From positions 116,901-180,900 of the forward strand of contig NZ_JACVPB010000005.1 in NCBI RefSeq assembly GCF_018882085.1: a stretch of 64,000 nucleotides of DNA. Reading direction: 5' to 3'. The DNA is from Polynucleobacter sp. AP-Reno-20A-A9. GTDB taxonomy: Bacteria > Pseudomonadota > Gammaproteobacteria > Burkholderiales > Burkholderiaceae. Of the stretch, positions 1 to 7,393 are shown one piece after another. The position numbers and the translations under genes were made by a program. A model generated the notes under the pieces. It saw only the letters and a program-made list of their open reading frames with translations. It was not told where the DNA came from and did not search any database. The number at the start of each line of letters is the position of its first letter. The first letter of the stretch is position 1.

Positions 1-210
1 CCTGACCTTCTTGTTATTATTATTTGTATGTTAGATATTGAATTCTTTGCAAGAGTAAATCCTCAAAGACTTACCTCTTTTGACGAGGACCTCAAGACAT
101 GGAGAAAAGAGTTTCAAGACGATGAGAAGCGAAATGCCCTAAAAAGGGTGGGGCACCTAAAAGCCGAACCATTAGAAACAACCTATGAAAGATTTCCTGA
201 AGAAAGCTAA
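1..210 (+). CDS. Partial hypothetical protein (3' end only)
   Basis: The frame is open from the left window edge to TAA at 208-210, so this is probably the end of a longer protein; a start at ATG 28 would give only 60 residues. The visible part is charged and helical-looking (…WRKEFQDDEKRNALKRV…) with no motif I recognise. It overlaps the next small frame by 26 bases, as in tightly packed accessory DNA. It lies in the integrase-bearing element, so a role in mobilisation or cargo is possible but unsupported. Confidence 0.35.
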   Translation, partial: PDLLVIIICMLDIEFFARVNPQRLTSFDEDLKTWRKEFQDDEKRNALKRVGHLKAEPLETTYERFPEES

Positions 211-355
211 GCCCACCCTTGAGAGCCTTTTGAGGGAAAGTCAGGTTATTACAGGAAAAGACTTGATTAAGCGTAAAGAGGACAAGGATAAGGAATTGGC
301 TTTATTCCAAGAAGCCCTTGAGTTTGAGGAGCGACACAGAAAGCCTAAGTCTTAG
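185..355 (+). CDS. Small charged hypothetical protein (56 aa)
   Basis: A 56-residue frame starts at ATG 185 ([16 protein letters not shown]) and ends with TAG at 353-355. It is rich in Lys and Glu, with a long probable helix ([22 protein letters not shown]). It begins inside the end of the upstream frame, suggesting translational coupling, and converges with the XRE gene, whose last bases it overlaps by 4. No family recognised. Base composition matches the neighbouring genes, so it is plausibly real, but length alone gives weak support. Confidence 0.35.
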   Translation: MKDFLKKAKPTLESLLRESQVITGKDLIKRKEDKDKELALFQEALEFEERHRKPKS

Positions 356-582
356 AATTTATCGACCAGTCTCTTTAGCCATTTACTTGGCTCAAGGTCT
401 AATGCCTCGCAGTAAGAAGTAAACTCAATTACATCTATATTGCGCTCTCCAGATTCAACTTTTGAGATGTAGCTCTGGGGCTTCTTTAGTTTCTTGGCTA
501 GGTCAACTTGATGCATCTTGGCCTGTAATCGAGCATTTTTAAGCTCAGACCTAAGAAGTTCGTATTTTTGACGTTCCAGCAT
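352..582 (-). CDS. XRE-family helix-turn-helix regulator
   Basis: This 76-residue protein is essentially one Cro/C1-type DNA-binding domain. Residues about 12-60 carry the pattern [15 protein letters not shown]…[13 protein letters not shown], with the recognition helix around SYISKVESG and the usual acidic/Arg turn after it. There is no effector or protease domain, so it probably acts as a simple dimeric repressor or as an antitoxin-like regulator; no toxin gene is visible beside it. It faces the small genes to its left and diverges from the secreted-protein genes at 661-2655, so it may control that divergent promoter. Inference from context only. Confidence 0.75.
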   Translation of the reverse strand: MLERQKYELLRSELKNARLQAKMHQVDLAKKLKKPQSYISKVESGERNIDVIEFTSYCEALDLEPSKWLKRLVDKF

Positions 583-660
583 CGTTTGATGCTAAGAGCT
601 ATCACTAAATATCCCATATTAGGATATAGAATATAGAGATTAGAACCATCGGGGTGAGCA

Positions 661-960
661 ATGAAGTGTCTACTGGCATTTACAGCTTTAGTTTTAGCAT
701 CTATTTCTTTAGTGTATGGACAGTGGGGGCAACCTCAGTGCGGCACCTCATTTACCCCTCCGTGTATTCAGCAAGTTAGACCTGCTGTACCACCACCAGG
801 TCCTCCTAGAGCAGACCCTTATCAAAATAGGCCAGATTATCCCCAGCAATTGAATGGAGGTGGTTTTTCACAAACTCGGCAAACGGACTGGAATTGTGTC
901 GCAAGGTGTACTGCTCAGGGTGGTGGCGGGAATCAATGCAACCAAATTTGTTCGCAATAG
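661..960 (+). CDS. Small secreted Pro/Cys-rich protein
   Basis: The 99-residue product starts with a clear Sec signal peptide (MKCLLAFTALVLASISLVYG, cleavage near residue 20). The mature part is rich in Pro, Gly and Gln and has six cysteines, four of them in two CxxxC pairs at the C terminus (CVARC…CNQIC), which suggests disulfide bonds in the periplasm or outside the cell. No enzymatic motif is visible and I do not recognise the family. It is the first gene of a three-gene group with the M23-like and M48 proteins, all three exported. Confidence 0.6.
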   Translation: MKCLLAFTALVLASISLVYGQWGQPQCGTSFTPPCIQQVRPAVPPPGPPRADPYQNRPDYPQQLNGGGFSQTRQTDWNCVARCTAQGGGGNQCNQICSQ

Positions 961-979
961 AAACTTTGAAATTTAATAA

Positions 980-1753
980 ATGAGAATTGCAGTTGCTTTT
1001 ATCTTCACGTTTGTAAATGTTCTGGCTTTTGGCCAGAATGCACCTTCGACTTATGTGGTAAAGGAGGGGGATACGATTGCACGAATTGCTTTGGACCATG
1101 GAATTAGTCCAAAAGAATTTGCCACATGGAATTGTTTGCTAACAGGAAATCCACAATCTGTTAGCCAAATATACATTGGCCAAATATTGAGTTTGCAGCC
1201 TAAAAATAATTCTTGTAACCAAGTATCTTCTGGTGCTGCACCGACAAGCTCTCCACCAAACTTTATCTGGCCAGCAAAAGGGAAAGTTGTACAGAGCACG
1301 GTGGGAATTGGCAAAGGAATTGCTATTTTGGGTCAATATGGAGACCCAGTAGTAGCAGCAGCCGATGGTACAGTGGCATACGCTGGAGATGGCCTCAAAG
1401 GCTATGGCAATTTGGTGCTCATTAAACACGACAGTACTTATTTAACAGCCTATGCTAACAATAGTTCCTTGCAAGTAAGAACTAATGATTTTGTTTCCAA
1501 AGGACAAAAGATTGCAGAAGTAGGCGGTTCAGATATTAACAATCCACAATTGCATTTTGAAATCAGGGTCAATGGAAAACCAGTTGACCCAGAACCATAT
1601 CTTAAGGGCCTCATAGCTTCAACTCCTTCGGCACCCTCAGCGTCTTCAAACCCAACACCCTCTTTAGGTGATTACAAAAATAAATGTAAAGAACTAGGCT
1701 TTAAAGAGCAGACAGAGGCATTTGGAAAATGCGTACTACGACTTTCAAAATAG
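980..1753 (+). CDS. LysM/M23-like exported protein, probably catalytically inactive
   Basis: The 257-residue protein has an N-terminal signal peptide (to about residue 18), one LysM module (about 25-72, YVVKEGDTIARIALDHGIS) that binds peptidoglycan, and an M23/LytM fold (about 95-208). The fold is recognisable (DPVVAAADGTVAYAG, YGNLVLIKH, PQLHFEIRVNGKPVDPEPYL). The zinc-binding residues look lost: the usual HxH reads QLH and the YAH step reads YAN. Such degenerate LytM proteins (NlpD, EnvC) activate amidases rather than cut peptidoglycan, so a regulatory role is inferred. The C-terminal about 27 residues hold a Cys-pair motif (CKELGF…FGKCVLRL) repeated at the start of the next protein. Confidence 0.75.
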   Translation: MRIAVAFIFTFVNVLAFGQNAPSTYVVKEGDTIARIALDHGISPKEFATWNCLLTGNPQSVSQIYIGQILSLQPKNNSCNQVSSGAAPTSSPPNFIWPAKGKVVQSTVGIGKGIAILGQYGDPVVAAADGTVAYAGDGLKGYGNLVLIKHDSTYLTAYANNSSLQVRTNDFVSKGQKIAEVGGSDINNPQLHFEIRVNGKPVDPEPYLKGLIASTPSAPSASSNPTPSLGDYKNKCKELGFKEQTEAFGKCVLRLSK

Positions 1754-2655
1754 TTGTTACGTTAACCATTCTTTTGGGTTCGAGCCTATGCTTCAGTCTT
1801 GATACTTCTGATGAGGAAAAGGCATGTAGAGATATTGGATTTACCAAGAAGAATCCTCAGCTTGGTGAATGTGTTTTAGAGTTGTTAGAGAGAAAGCAAG
1901 CATTTGAGGCAGCAAAAAAAGCAAATGCTGTTAGTCAACTGAGTTATAGGTCTTCACCCCCGAGACCAGGCAGTACTTCGGTTTGGGATTTGAGGCAAAT
2001 CGCCAATTCAAGCAATCAAATTTCTTACTTAAATAGGCCAGATTCCTCTGTTTATGAAACGTTAAAGGTGGAGGATGCTAAATCAGTTGTTGCTGTGGCT
2101 AACGCGATAGGTAGGAACTCTGGGATACGTCCAACACTATTTCTATTGGAATCAAGCGAGCTGAATGCTGGAGCAACCTTCAATAAGGATGGCAAGCCAA
2201 TCATTATTATCAATAAGCCAATGATGGATTTGATAAAAGATGACCCCGATATGGCTGCAGCTCTATTAGGTCACGAGATGGCTCATCTTTATTTAAGGCA
2301 TCCTGGCGCTACTGCTGGAGCTGATGCGGCAGGAAGTATTTTAGGGTTGCTCGCTGGTATCGCCTTAGAAATTGTTGCTCAAAATAAATTAGGCGTTACA
2401 AATCTAGGATTGCAGGGCGGGCAACTTATTGGAACTGCTTTTTCTACATCTTTTACTAGAGACCAAGAGAGAGATGCAGACAGGCTTGGATTGATTTGGG
2501 CCAAGCAAGATGGTTACGACCCCAATGGAGCCATCAAGCTATTTAAAGCTATTGAGAGCAAAAGTGGCAATACTTTGATTCCTTTTTTCCAAAGCCATCC
2601 TAACCCAAGTGAGCGTATTGAAAATGCTCAGAGAGTAATCAATGGGGGAGGATAG
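1729..2655 (+). CDS. Exported M48-family zinc metalloprotease
   Basis: The 308-residue protein begins inside the 3' end of the M23-like gene (25-base overlap), so the two are translated together. It has a hydrophobic export signal (residues 5-24), a Cys-pair motif at 33-50 (CRDIGF…LGECVLEL) shared with the upstream protein, then an M48 peptidase domain. The zinc site is HEMAH at 182-186 with the third ligand in QERDADRLG (Glu about 247). The ending SHPNPSERIENAQ is typical of M48B/YggG/BepA-like proteins that degrade or fold outer-membrane proteins. A periplasmic quality-control role is inferred; substrate unknown. Confidence 0.85.
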   Translation: MRTTTFKIVVTLTILLGSSLCFSLDTSDEEKACRDIGFTKKNPQLGECVLELLERKQAFEAAKKANAVSQLSYRSSPPRPGSTSVWDLRQIANSSNQISYLNRPDSSVYETLKVEDAKSVVAVANAIGRNSGIRPTLFLLESSELNAGATFNKDGKPIIIINKPMMDLIKDDPDMAAALLGHEMAHLYLRHPGATAGADAAGSILGLLAGIALEIVAQNKLGVTNLGLQGGQLIGTAFSTSFTRDQERDADRLGLIWAKQDGYDPNGAIKLFKAIESKSGNTLIPFFQSHPNPSERIENAQRVINGGG

Positions 2656-2784
2656 CAAGTTCTGCAAATAATCCTTGTATAGATATACAGAGACTAAATA
2701 TATGTAGTGATTAAAAGGCTAACTTGTGTAGACCAATTTCTAACCGCACTCCTCATGCTCACTAAATCTATACGATTACCTGCG

Positions 2785-3513
2785 CTACTTAGTCATTATT
2801 TCAACAAATTCCTCTCGGCCTTTTATATTCGGATGAATCCCAATGGCATTCAATAAGGGTAGCGGATTCATTTGGATAACCCTCTCTAATGCATCTCGAT
2901 ATTCCGTTAGTTTTTCAGGAAATCTAATTACGGTATCCAGAAAATTATTGGTCAGATTTATTCGTTGTTCGGACGATATCAGATGGATAGGTATTGGCTT
3001 ATGAATTCCATATTTATTGGCTACTTTTGTAAAATAGTCATCTATCATGGCTCGTTGTTGAGCTTTGTAACCGCAGATTTCTTTGGCTGTTAATTTTCCA
3101 TTTCTTAAAGGCAGCATAACTACATGCATATGCGGTATTCCTTCATCAAAGTGGATTACAGCGTTAAGCACAGGAACTTTGAGATAAGCTCTTATCCATT
3201 CCAAAGAGTTACGGAATAGACCCATCAAATTACCCTCAAAATGGATATCTGGACAGAAGATGGCCTCAATAGCGAGAATGGCATCCTTCCTAATCTTTTT
3301 TTTGTATCCATTACTCAATAATTCTTTTGCCTCTAGTGCTACCAACTTAGAGTGATTTGCCCCCTCAAGGATGATGTTCAAATGACTCTTTCTTGGGTCA
3401 ATTCGACTAGTTCCTCCAAGTTCAGCAGTTATTTCCCTTAAGTTATGTCTGGCGGCAATTTCAGCAGAATAAGCTCCTTTAATCTTTTTGAGTTTGAAAA
3501 TTAAATTACCCAT
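2785..3513 (-). CDS. MOBV-type (Mob/Pre) relaxase-like protein
   Basis: The 242-residue protein carries the three-histidine metal-binding motif of MOBV relaxases at 121-130 (HFDEGIPHMH) and an N-terminal ARHNLRE segment like motif I of Mob/Pre proteins. In that family the protein nicks oriT and stays on the DNA end during mobilisation or recombination. It is short for a plasmid MobM (usually 350-500 residues) and lacks the long C-terminal coiled coil, so it may be a trimmed chromosomal form. It sits downstream of AlpA and the integrase on the same strand, overlapping the preceding gene by 8 bases, which fits a mobilisable island. Confidence 0.7.
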   Translation of the reverse strand: MGNLIFKLKKIKGAYSAEIAARHNLREITAELGGTSRIDPRKSHLNIILEGANHSKLVALEAKELLSNGYKKKIRKDAILAIEAIFCPDIHFEGNLMGLFRNSLEWIRAYLKVPVLNAVIHFDEGIPHMHVVMLPLRNGKLTAKEICGYKAQQRAMIDDYFTKVANKYGIHKPIPIHLISSEQRINLTNNFLDTVIRFPEKLTEYRDALERVIQMNPLPLLNAIGIHPNIKGREEFVEIMTK

Positions 3514-3814
3514 TTAACTTTCTCCCAGCAAGGATTCGAGAGCCTGTAGTTGTGGCTCTTATAAGGGCGCTTACAAGGTGAGCAGGAATACCAGGAAGAG
3601 TGAATATCTCCTCGGTAGCCTTAGCCATTACCTTAGCTATCTCTCCTAGGTATGCATCCTTAAAAATCTCAGGACGAACCTTTTCCTTTTGGTATTCCAG
3701 AAGATAAAGGCATAGTTCTTCACCTTTTATTATTCGTTGCTTAATTATTGGTTTCCAGATTGGACAAATGGGGGCTGAGCAGAACTCAAATCTATCGCAG
3801 TCATAGATTTTCAT
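3506..3814 (-). CDS. Hypothetical protein with N-terminal Cys cluster
   Basis: The 102-residue product starts MKIYDCDRFEFCSAPICPIW. Three cysteines near the N terminus look like part of a metal site. I chose the ATG at 3814 because a run of G (AGGGGG) lies about five bases before it; an in-frame start 21 bases upstream is less well placed. It overlaps the AlpA-like gene by 14 bases and the relaxase gene by 8, so it is translated as part of that set. No family recognised; the C-terminal half is helical. A helper role for the neighbouring relaxase is conjecture. Confidence 0.55.
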   Translation of the reverse strand: MKIYDCDRFEFCSAPICPIWKPIIKQRIIKGEELCLYLLEYQKEKVRPEIFKDAYLGEIAKVMAKATEEIFTLPGIPAHLVSALIRATTTGSRILAGRKLNG

Positions 3815-4049
3815 ATGACCCCCTCGATGATTCAAGTGAAGATACTAGGGACTTAATCTGCTCATTAGATTGACCAGCTATTCGAGCAGATAGAAGAGTG
3901 CTTATTTCGTTGGAGGGCCAGCCAACAGCTCTTTTACCAAGTCTGATTGGCTTAACAAACAATCCATCTTTTACTTGCTGATATATATGTGAACGTGAGA
4001 CTCCAAATGTTGTTAATACATCTGGAAGTCTATGAATCTCTGAAATCAT
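3801..4049 (-). CDS. AlpA-family excisionase/transcriptional regulator
   Basis: The 82-residue protein has the AlpA/MerR-like winged helix: RLPDVLTTFGVSRSHIYQQVKDGLFVKPIRLGKRAVGWPSNEI. The strings SRSHIYQ and GKRAVGW are hallmarks of the family that binds near att sites and switches on or helps excise P4-type elements. It lies next to a P4-type integrase, the expected partner. The extra C-terminal tail (about residues 55-82) is Ser/Glu-rich. It is separated by about 100 bases from the gene at 4149-4616, so it probably has its own promoter at about 4050-4148. Confidence 0.8.
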   Translation of the reverse strand: MISEIHRLPDVLTTFGVSRSHIYQQVKDGLFVKPIRLGKRAVGWPSNEISTLLSARIAGQSNEQIKSLVSSLESSRGSYENL

Positions 4050-4148
4050 TATTAACTCCTTTAGTGGTTTAACTAAGGAGTAGTTTCGAGATTCTCTTTC
4101 AATCTGAAAATTGCTGTCATAGCCCTATTTTTAGGGATGATGGACTAT

Positions 4149-4616
4149 TTATTTAATATTCCTTAAAAAGTACTGAATTTTTGGTTTCACATAGTTGTAG
4201 TTTGCTTTAATGCGGTCAAATCTGCATCCATCAATATCGCTGACCTTTGCCCTCGCTATGTAATCGGCAATCGCCTTTTCCAACGTCAATTCATAGCGTT
4301 CCCTGAGGTATTGGACGAAATAATAATCACGAACTCGCTCGCCTAGATTGATTGAGCTCTCTTTTCTGCCTTTAATCTTGGCTTTGCCATATACAAGTTT
4401 GAAAGCATCGGGATGCTTTAACCAAATCTTATTATCTTTGGGTAAGGATTTGAGGGCATGAACAAGTGTCCAGTATTTTGCCTCTATAGTGCTCAGTATT
4501 TGCTGCATCTCTATGTCAATTCGTTTCTTGTCGATGGAGCTATGAAGTTCAGAAATTAGGAAGTGAATTTCTTTTCCTTCCTCAAACTTCGACTCATTAA
4601 ATTCTTTACAAGTCAC
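4149..4616 (-). CDS. Hypothetical protein coupled to integrase
   Basis: The 155-residue protein has no signal peptide or membrane segment and looks largely helical and basic. Its start overlaps the integrase stop by 4 bases (ATGA-type), so it is probably translated with the integrase. I see no known motif. Proteins in this position next to P4-type integrases are often element-specific accessory factors, but nothing here shows a function. Confidence 0.55.
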   Translation of the reverse strand: MTCKEFNESKFEEGKEIHFLISELHSSIDKKRIDIEMQQILSTIEAKYWTLVHALKSLPKDNKIWLKHPDAFKLVYGKAKIKGRKESSINLGERVRDYYFVQYLRERYELTLEKAIADYIARAKVSDIDGCRFDRIKANYNYVKPKIQYFLRNIK

Positions 4617-5848
4617 GCTGCACTCCTAAATGGAAGTACTTGGCTGCTATCCAGTTGACCTTCGGCTAATTGGGCAAAATGATTCATCAAGTTAATGCGA
4701 TTTTGGTATTGATTAGACCTTAAGTAGGATGCTTCTACCTTATTGGGATTATTGTGTGCTAGAGCTGCTTCAGCAATCTCTGCTGGGAAGTTGGTAGCTT
4801 CAGATACCCAGGTGCGGAAGGTTGAGCGGAATCCATGAACAACAATTTCTTTATTTGATGTCTTATCTTTGTAGCCCTTTATACCTCTCACAACCTCTAG
4901 CATTGCCATATTAGAGAGCACTCCCATTTTCTTATCGTTAGGGAAAACCCATTTTTCATGAAGTCCTTTAACCTTTTCAAGAATTGCAACTGCTGAAGGG
5001 GAGAGTGGAATAGCATGCTCTTTTGCCATCTTCATTCTGGTAGCTGGAATCGTCCATCTTTTTTCATCAAGGTCAATTTCATCCCATTGAGCATTGATTA
5101 CTTCACCTGTTCTAGAGGCGGTTAGGATTAAGAACTCTAAGGCGAGTCTGCTCACTGCATTTGACTTTCTTAGCTCCTTAATAAAAGTAGACAATTGTTT
5201 CCAATGCAATGAGGGCTGATGAATTCTTTCAGTGGGTTTTTTGGCTAAACTAAACTCTAAATTTCCTTTCATTGCAGCAGGATTCTCACCGGTTCTAAAG
5301 CCCATACTCTTCGCGTAGTCCAAGACCCTTTCAATCCGACCCCTAAGTTTCCTGGCCGTATCGTTCTTCTCATTCCAGATGGGTTGAAGCACCTTTAGGA
5401 CTAGTGGGGTGGAGATGAAATCTACCTTGATGTTAGAGAGACTCTTAGCATCATTTTTAAGGGTGTTGCGCCACTGGAGTTCACTCTTGGCATTCTTCCA
5501 GTCGGACTTATGAATTTCAATGTATGCCTCACAACATTCCCAAAAAGTTGGAACATTCAAAGACTTCTTTAAATTTCTTTCATAGAGTGGGTCTTTGCCT
5601 TCTAGCAACATCTTGCGAGACTCAGCAAGTTTTAATCTGGCCGCCTGTAGACTGACATCTTTCAAGGCTCCAAAGCCCATTTCTCTAACGCGCTTATTGA
5701 GCTGGTATCTGAATATCCATGACTTACTAATGCCTCTGGCTCCCTCGCGAACTTGAAGGTAAAGGCCATCTCCATCCAAATGATTTCCAAGGTTCTTGGT
5801 TGTCTCTACGAACTTAGCTGAGAGCTGGTTGCTTGTTCTATTGGCCAT
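4613..5848 (-). CDS. P4-type tyrosine site-specific integrase
   Basis: The 411-residue protein is full length for the P4-type family. Residues 1-90 form the DUF4102-type arm-binding domain (DGDGLYLQV…SWIFRYQL…REMGFG), 100-200 the core-binding helices, and 210-390 the catalytic domain. The active-site set is visible: Arg246 (TASRTGEV), a Lys in RMKMAKEH (about 273-276), His338 and Arg341 (HGFRSTFR), His365 (ALAHNN) and the nucleophile Tyr375 (EASYLR). P4-type integrases recombine at the 3' end of tRNA genes; a tRNA-Ser-like 3' end lies 160 bases upstream at 6010-6019. The gene reads away from that site. Confidence 0.93.
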   Translation of the reverse strand: MANRTSNQLSAKFVETTKNLGNHLDGDGLYLQVREGARGISKSWIFRYQLNKRVREMGFGALKDVSLQAARLKLAESRKMLLEGKDPLYERNLKKSLNVPTFWECCEAYIEIHKSDWKNAKSELQWRNTLKNDAKSLSNIKVDFISTPLVLKVLQPIWNEKNDTARKLRGRIERVLDYAKSMGFRTGENPAAMKGNLEFSLAKKPTERIHQPSLHWKQLSTFIKELRKSNAVSRLALEFLILTASRTGEVINAQWDEIDLDEKRWTIPATRMKMAKEHAIPLSPSAVAILEKVKGLHEKWVFPNDKKMGVLSNMAMLEVVRGIKGYKDKTSNKEIVVHGFRSTFRTWVSEATNFPAEIAEAALAHNNPNKVEASYLRSNQYQNRINLMNHFAQLAEGQLDSSQVLPFRSAA

Positions 5849-6009
5849 ATAAATCCATTTTACCTACCCATTGTTCAACCCCATTTATGCTACAGGATTT
5901 ATAAGAACTGTAAAGAACATTCTTGGACTAATATCAGCCTATGAGCCAATAAATATATGGGGTATTTGGAATTCCTTGGATTTTCTTGGAGGTGGTGAGA
6001 ACGCCTCTC

Positions 6010-6126
6010 GTCTCCGCCAGTACTTTTGGCATTTTTTCTGTTTTTCACTATATGCATCAATGACTTAGCCTCATAACCGGGGCTTTTTCTTTATTACTCC
6101 CGCTTACCAGTACGCTTACCACTCAA
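6010..6126 (+). repeat. Attachment-like block A (tRNA-Ser 3' end plus arm repeats)
   Basis: The block opens with GTCTCCGCCA, the sequence that ends a tRNA-Ser with a GGAGAC acceptor strand, but no tRNA body precedes it. It aligns without gaps to 22714-22830 at about 95 of 117 positions by hand count. It contains a weak hairpin and T run at about 6068-6090 (degenerate compared with block B) and two GCTTACC repeats at 6102 and 6114, 12 bases apart, which resemble integrase arm sites. It fills most of the 393-base gap between the integrase and the nitroreductase gene; nothing else is evident in that gap. Confidence 0.7.
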
Positions 6127-6241
6127 GCAATATTTGATTCCGGATGTGTGGCTAATGCAATTTAAGCTAACGATTACTCAGCACACCTTGATGGCATGGT
6201 TAATTAATTGTTGAGAAGCTAAAAACGTTCAATAGATTCAG

Positions 6242-6841
6242 CTAGAAAACTGAACTGTAAGAATTTGCATCAGGCCTATGCTTATTGGGCTTATGAACCG
6301 AGATAGTGCCGATAGTGATGAAGCACAGAGGCTCCTCTTTATCTTTAAATAAAAATAATTCCCTCATCTTTTGGCTGTAAAGAGCCTTACCGCTTGATAG
6401 TCCTGAGCCAAATCCCAAAGCATTAGCCATTAGCAAAATATTTTGAATTGCACACCCTGCGGAGATGAGTTTTTCTTGCTCGGGAATATTGTCAAGTTCA
6501 TTGTTCAGCTTAGCGGTTGCCAATAAAAGCAAGGGGCCTCGAAAAGCTTTCTGCTTTGCTTCATCAATTTGAGTTAACGTTGCGCTTGGGTCTCTTGCTA
6601 TGAGTGCGTCTGCAAATAAGTCACCTAATAAATTACGACTTTCGGGACTGACTTCATAAAAGTGCCAAGGCGTTACCTTTCCATGGTCGGGAGCGGCTCC
6701 AGCCGCATTCAAAATTTCTAATTTCTGGGGTAGGTTAGGGCCTGGTGCAATCAGTCTTTTAGGAGAAACATGCTGGCGACTATGGATCAGTGCATGAGCA
6801 AAGCCTCCGAGTGAATCTAAATTATCAGAAGCCAAAATCAC
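6242..6841 (-). CDS. Nitroreductase-family protein (YdjA-like)
   Basis: The 199-residue protein has the nitroreductase fold pattern: an early RLIAPGPNL segment, [18 protein letters not shown] (the FMN-contacting region of YdjA-type enzymes), then [20 protein letters not shown] and FITIGT near the C terminus. These enzymes are FMN-dependent and use NAD(P)H to reduce nitro compounds, quinones or similar electrophiles in the cytoplasm. It overlaps the end of the DUF1348 gene by 17 bases, so the two are co-translated. The link to nitrate assimilation is by location only. Confidence 0.85.
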   Translation of the reverse strand: MILASDNLDSLGGFAHALIHSRQHVSPKRLIAPGPNLPQKLEILNAAGAAPDHGKVTPWHFYEVSPESRNLLGDLFADALIARDPSATLTQIDEAKQKAFRGPLLLLATAKLNNELDNIPEQEKLISAGCAIQNILLMANALGFGSGLSSGKALYSQKMRELFLFKDKEEPLCFITIGTISVHKPNKHRPDANSYSSVF

Positions 6842-7292
6842 TTAGTCCTGGATGGTCATCAGGTCTTCTTCCTAGGGGCCAAAAAAAATTTCGGTCAGAT
6901 TCTTTAATGGGTAAATCATTAATGCTAGCGAAACGTCTCATCATGAAACCATTTTCATTGAACTCCCAATTCTCATTACCAAAGCTGCGACTCCAATTGC
7001 CAGAGTCATCATGACATTCGTAGGCAAAACGAACCGCAATGCGGTTATCTGTAAATGCCCATAATTCCTTAATCAGGCGGTAGTCTAGCTCCTTGGCCCA
7101 TTTGCGGCGAAGAAACTCTTTGACTTGTTCTCTGCCTTTAGGGAATTCAGCCCGATTTCGCCAAATAGTATCTTCCGTATAAACCAGGGAAACCTTCTCG
7201 GGATCTCTTGTATTCCAAGCATCTTCAGCCATTCGAATTTTTTGAATTGCTGTTTCTTTAGTAAAAGGGGGTAGGGGTAGTTTTTGTTCCAT
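6825..7292 (-). CDS. NTF2-like DUF1348 protein
   Basis: The 155-residue protein matches the DUF1348/nuclear-transport-factor-2-like family: [26 protein letters not shown] at the N terminus, [22 protein letters not shown] in the middle and [18 protein letters not shown] toward the end. The fold is a small cone-shaped pocket; no catalytic residues are established for this family. It diverges from the HPP-CBS gene at 7394 across a 101-base gap and is followed by the nitroreductase gene in the same transcript. Confidence 0.8.
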   Translation of the reverse strand: MEQKLPLPPFTKETAIQKIRMAEDAWNTRDPEKVSLVYTEDTIWRNRAEFPKGREQVKEFLRRKWAKELDYRLIKELWAFTDNRIAVRFAYECHDDSGNWSRSFGNENWEFNENGFMMRRFASINDLPIKESDRNFFWPLGRRPDDHPGLSDFGF

Positions 7293-7393
7293 AGTACTTT
7301 GCGGTTAATCTTTCGGAATAATAAGAATAAACAGGGATTTGCATACAATAGCAAAATTAGTACCACTTTTGGTGCATTCAAAATAAGCCTTTA

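Larger units (their letters stand above)
1..6019. mobile_element. Right part of an integrated element (left end outside window)
   Basis: The stretch joins a tyrosine integrase, an AlpA-like regulator, a MOBV-type relaxase, an XRE regulator and exported cargo proteins, and ends at a tRNA-Ser 3'-end-like sequence (6010-6019). This is the build of an integrative and mobilisable element or genomic island. The left attachment site and any intact tRNA-Ser must lie to the left of the window. Boundaries are inferred from gene content and the repeat, not from comparison with an empty site. Confidence 0.65.

Noticed and set aside
5871..6068. 65-codon open frame between the integrase and block A
   Set aside because: It runs into the tRNA-Ser-end block, has no ribosome site and no protein-like pattern; the stretch is better read as attachment DNA.
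6010..6090. Possible tmRNA (ssrA) 3' end
   Set aside because: GTCTCCGCCA fits a tRNA-Ser acceptor end with a GGAGAC partner; no tmRNA body, tag frame or TTCGA T loop precedes it.
7360..7375. NtrC-like site GTACCA-N4-TGGTGC upstream of the HPP-CBS gene
   Set aside because: Spacing is one base longer than the usual GCACCA-N3-TGGTGC and one half is altered; kept only as a remark on shared GGTGC strings.
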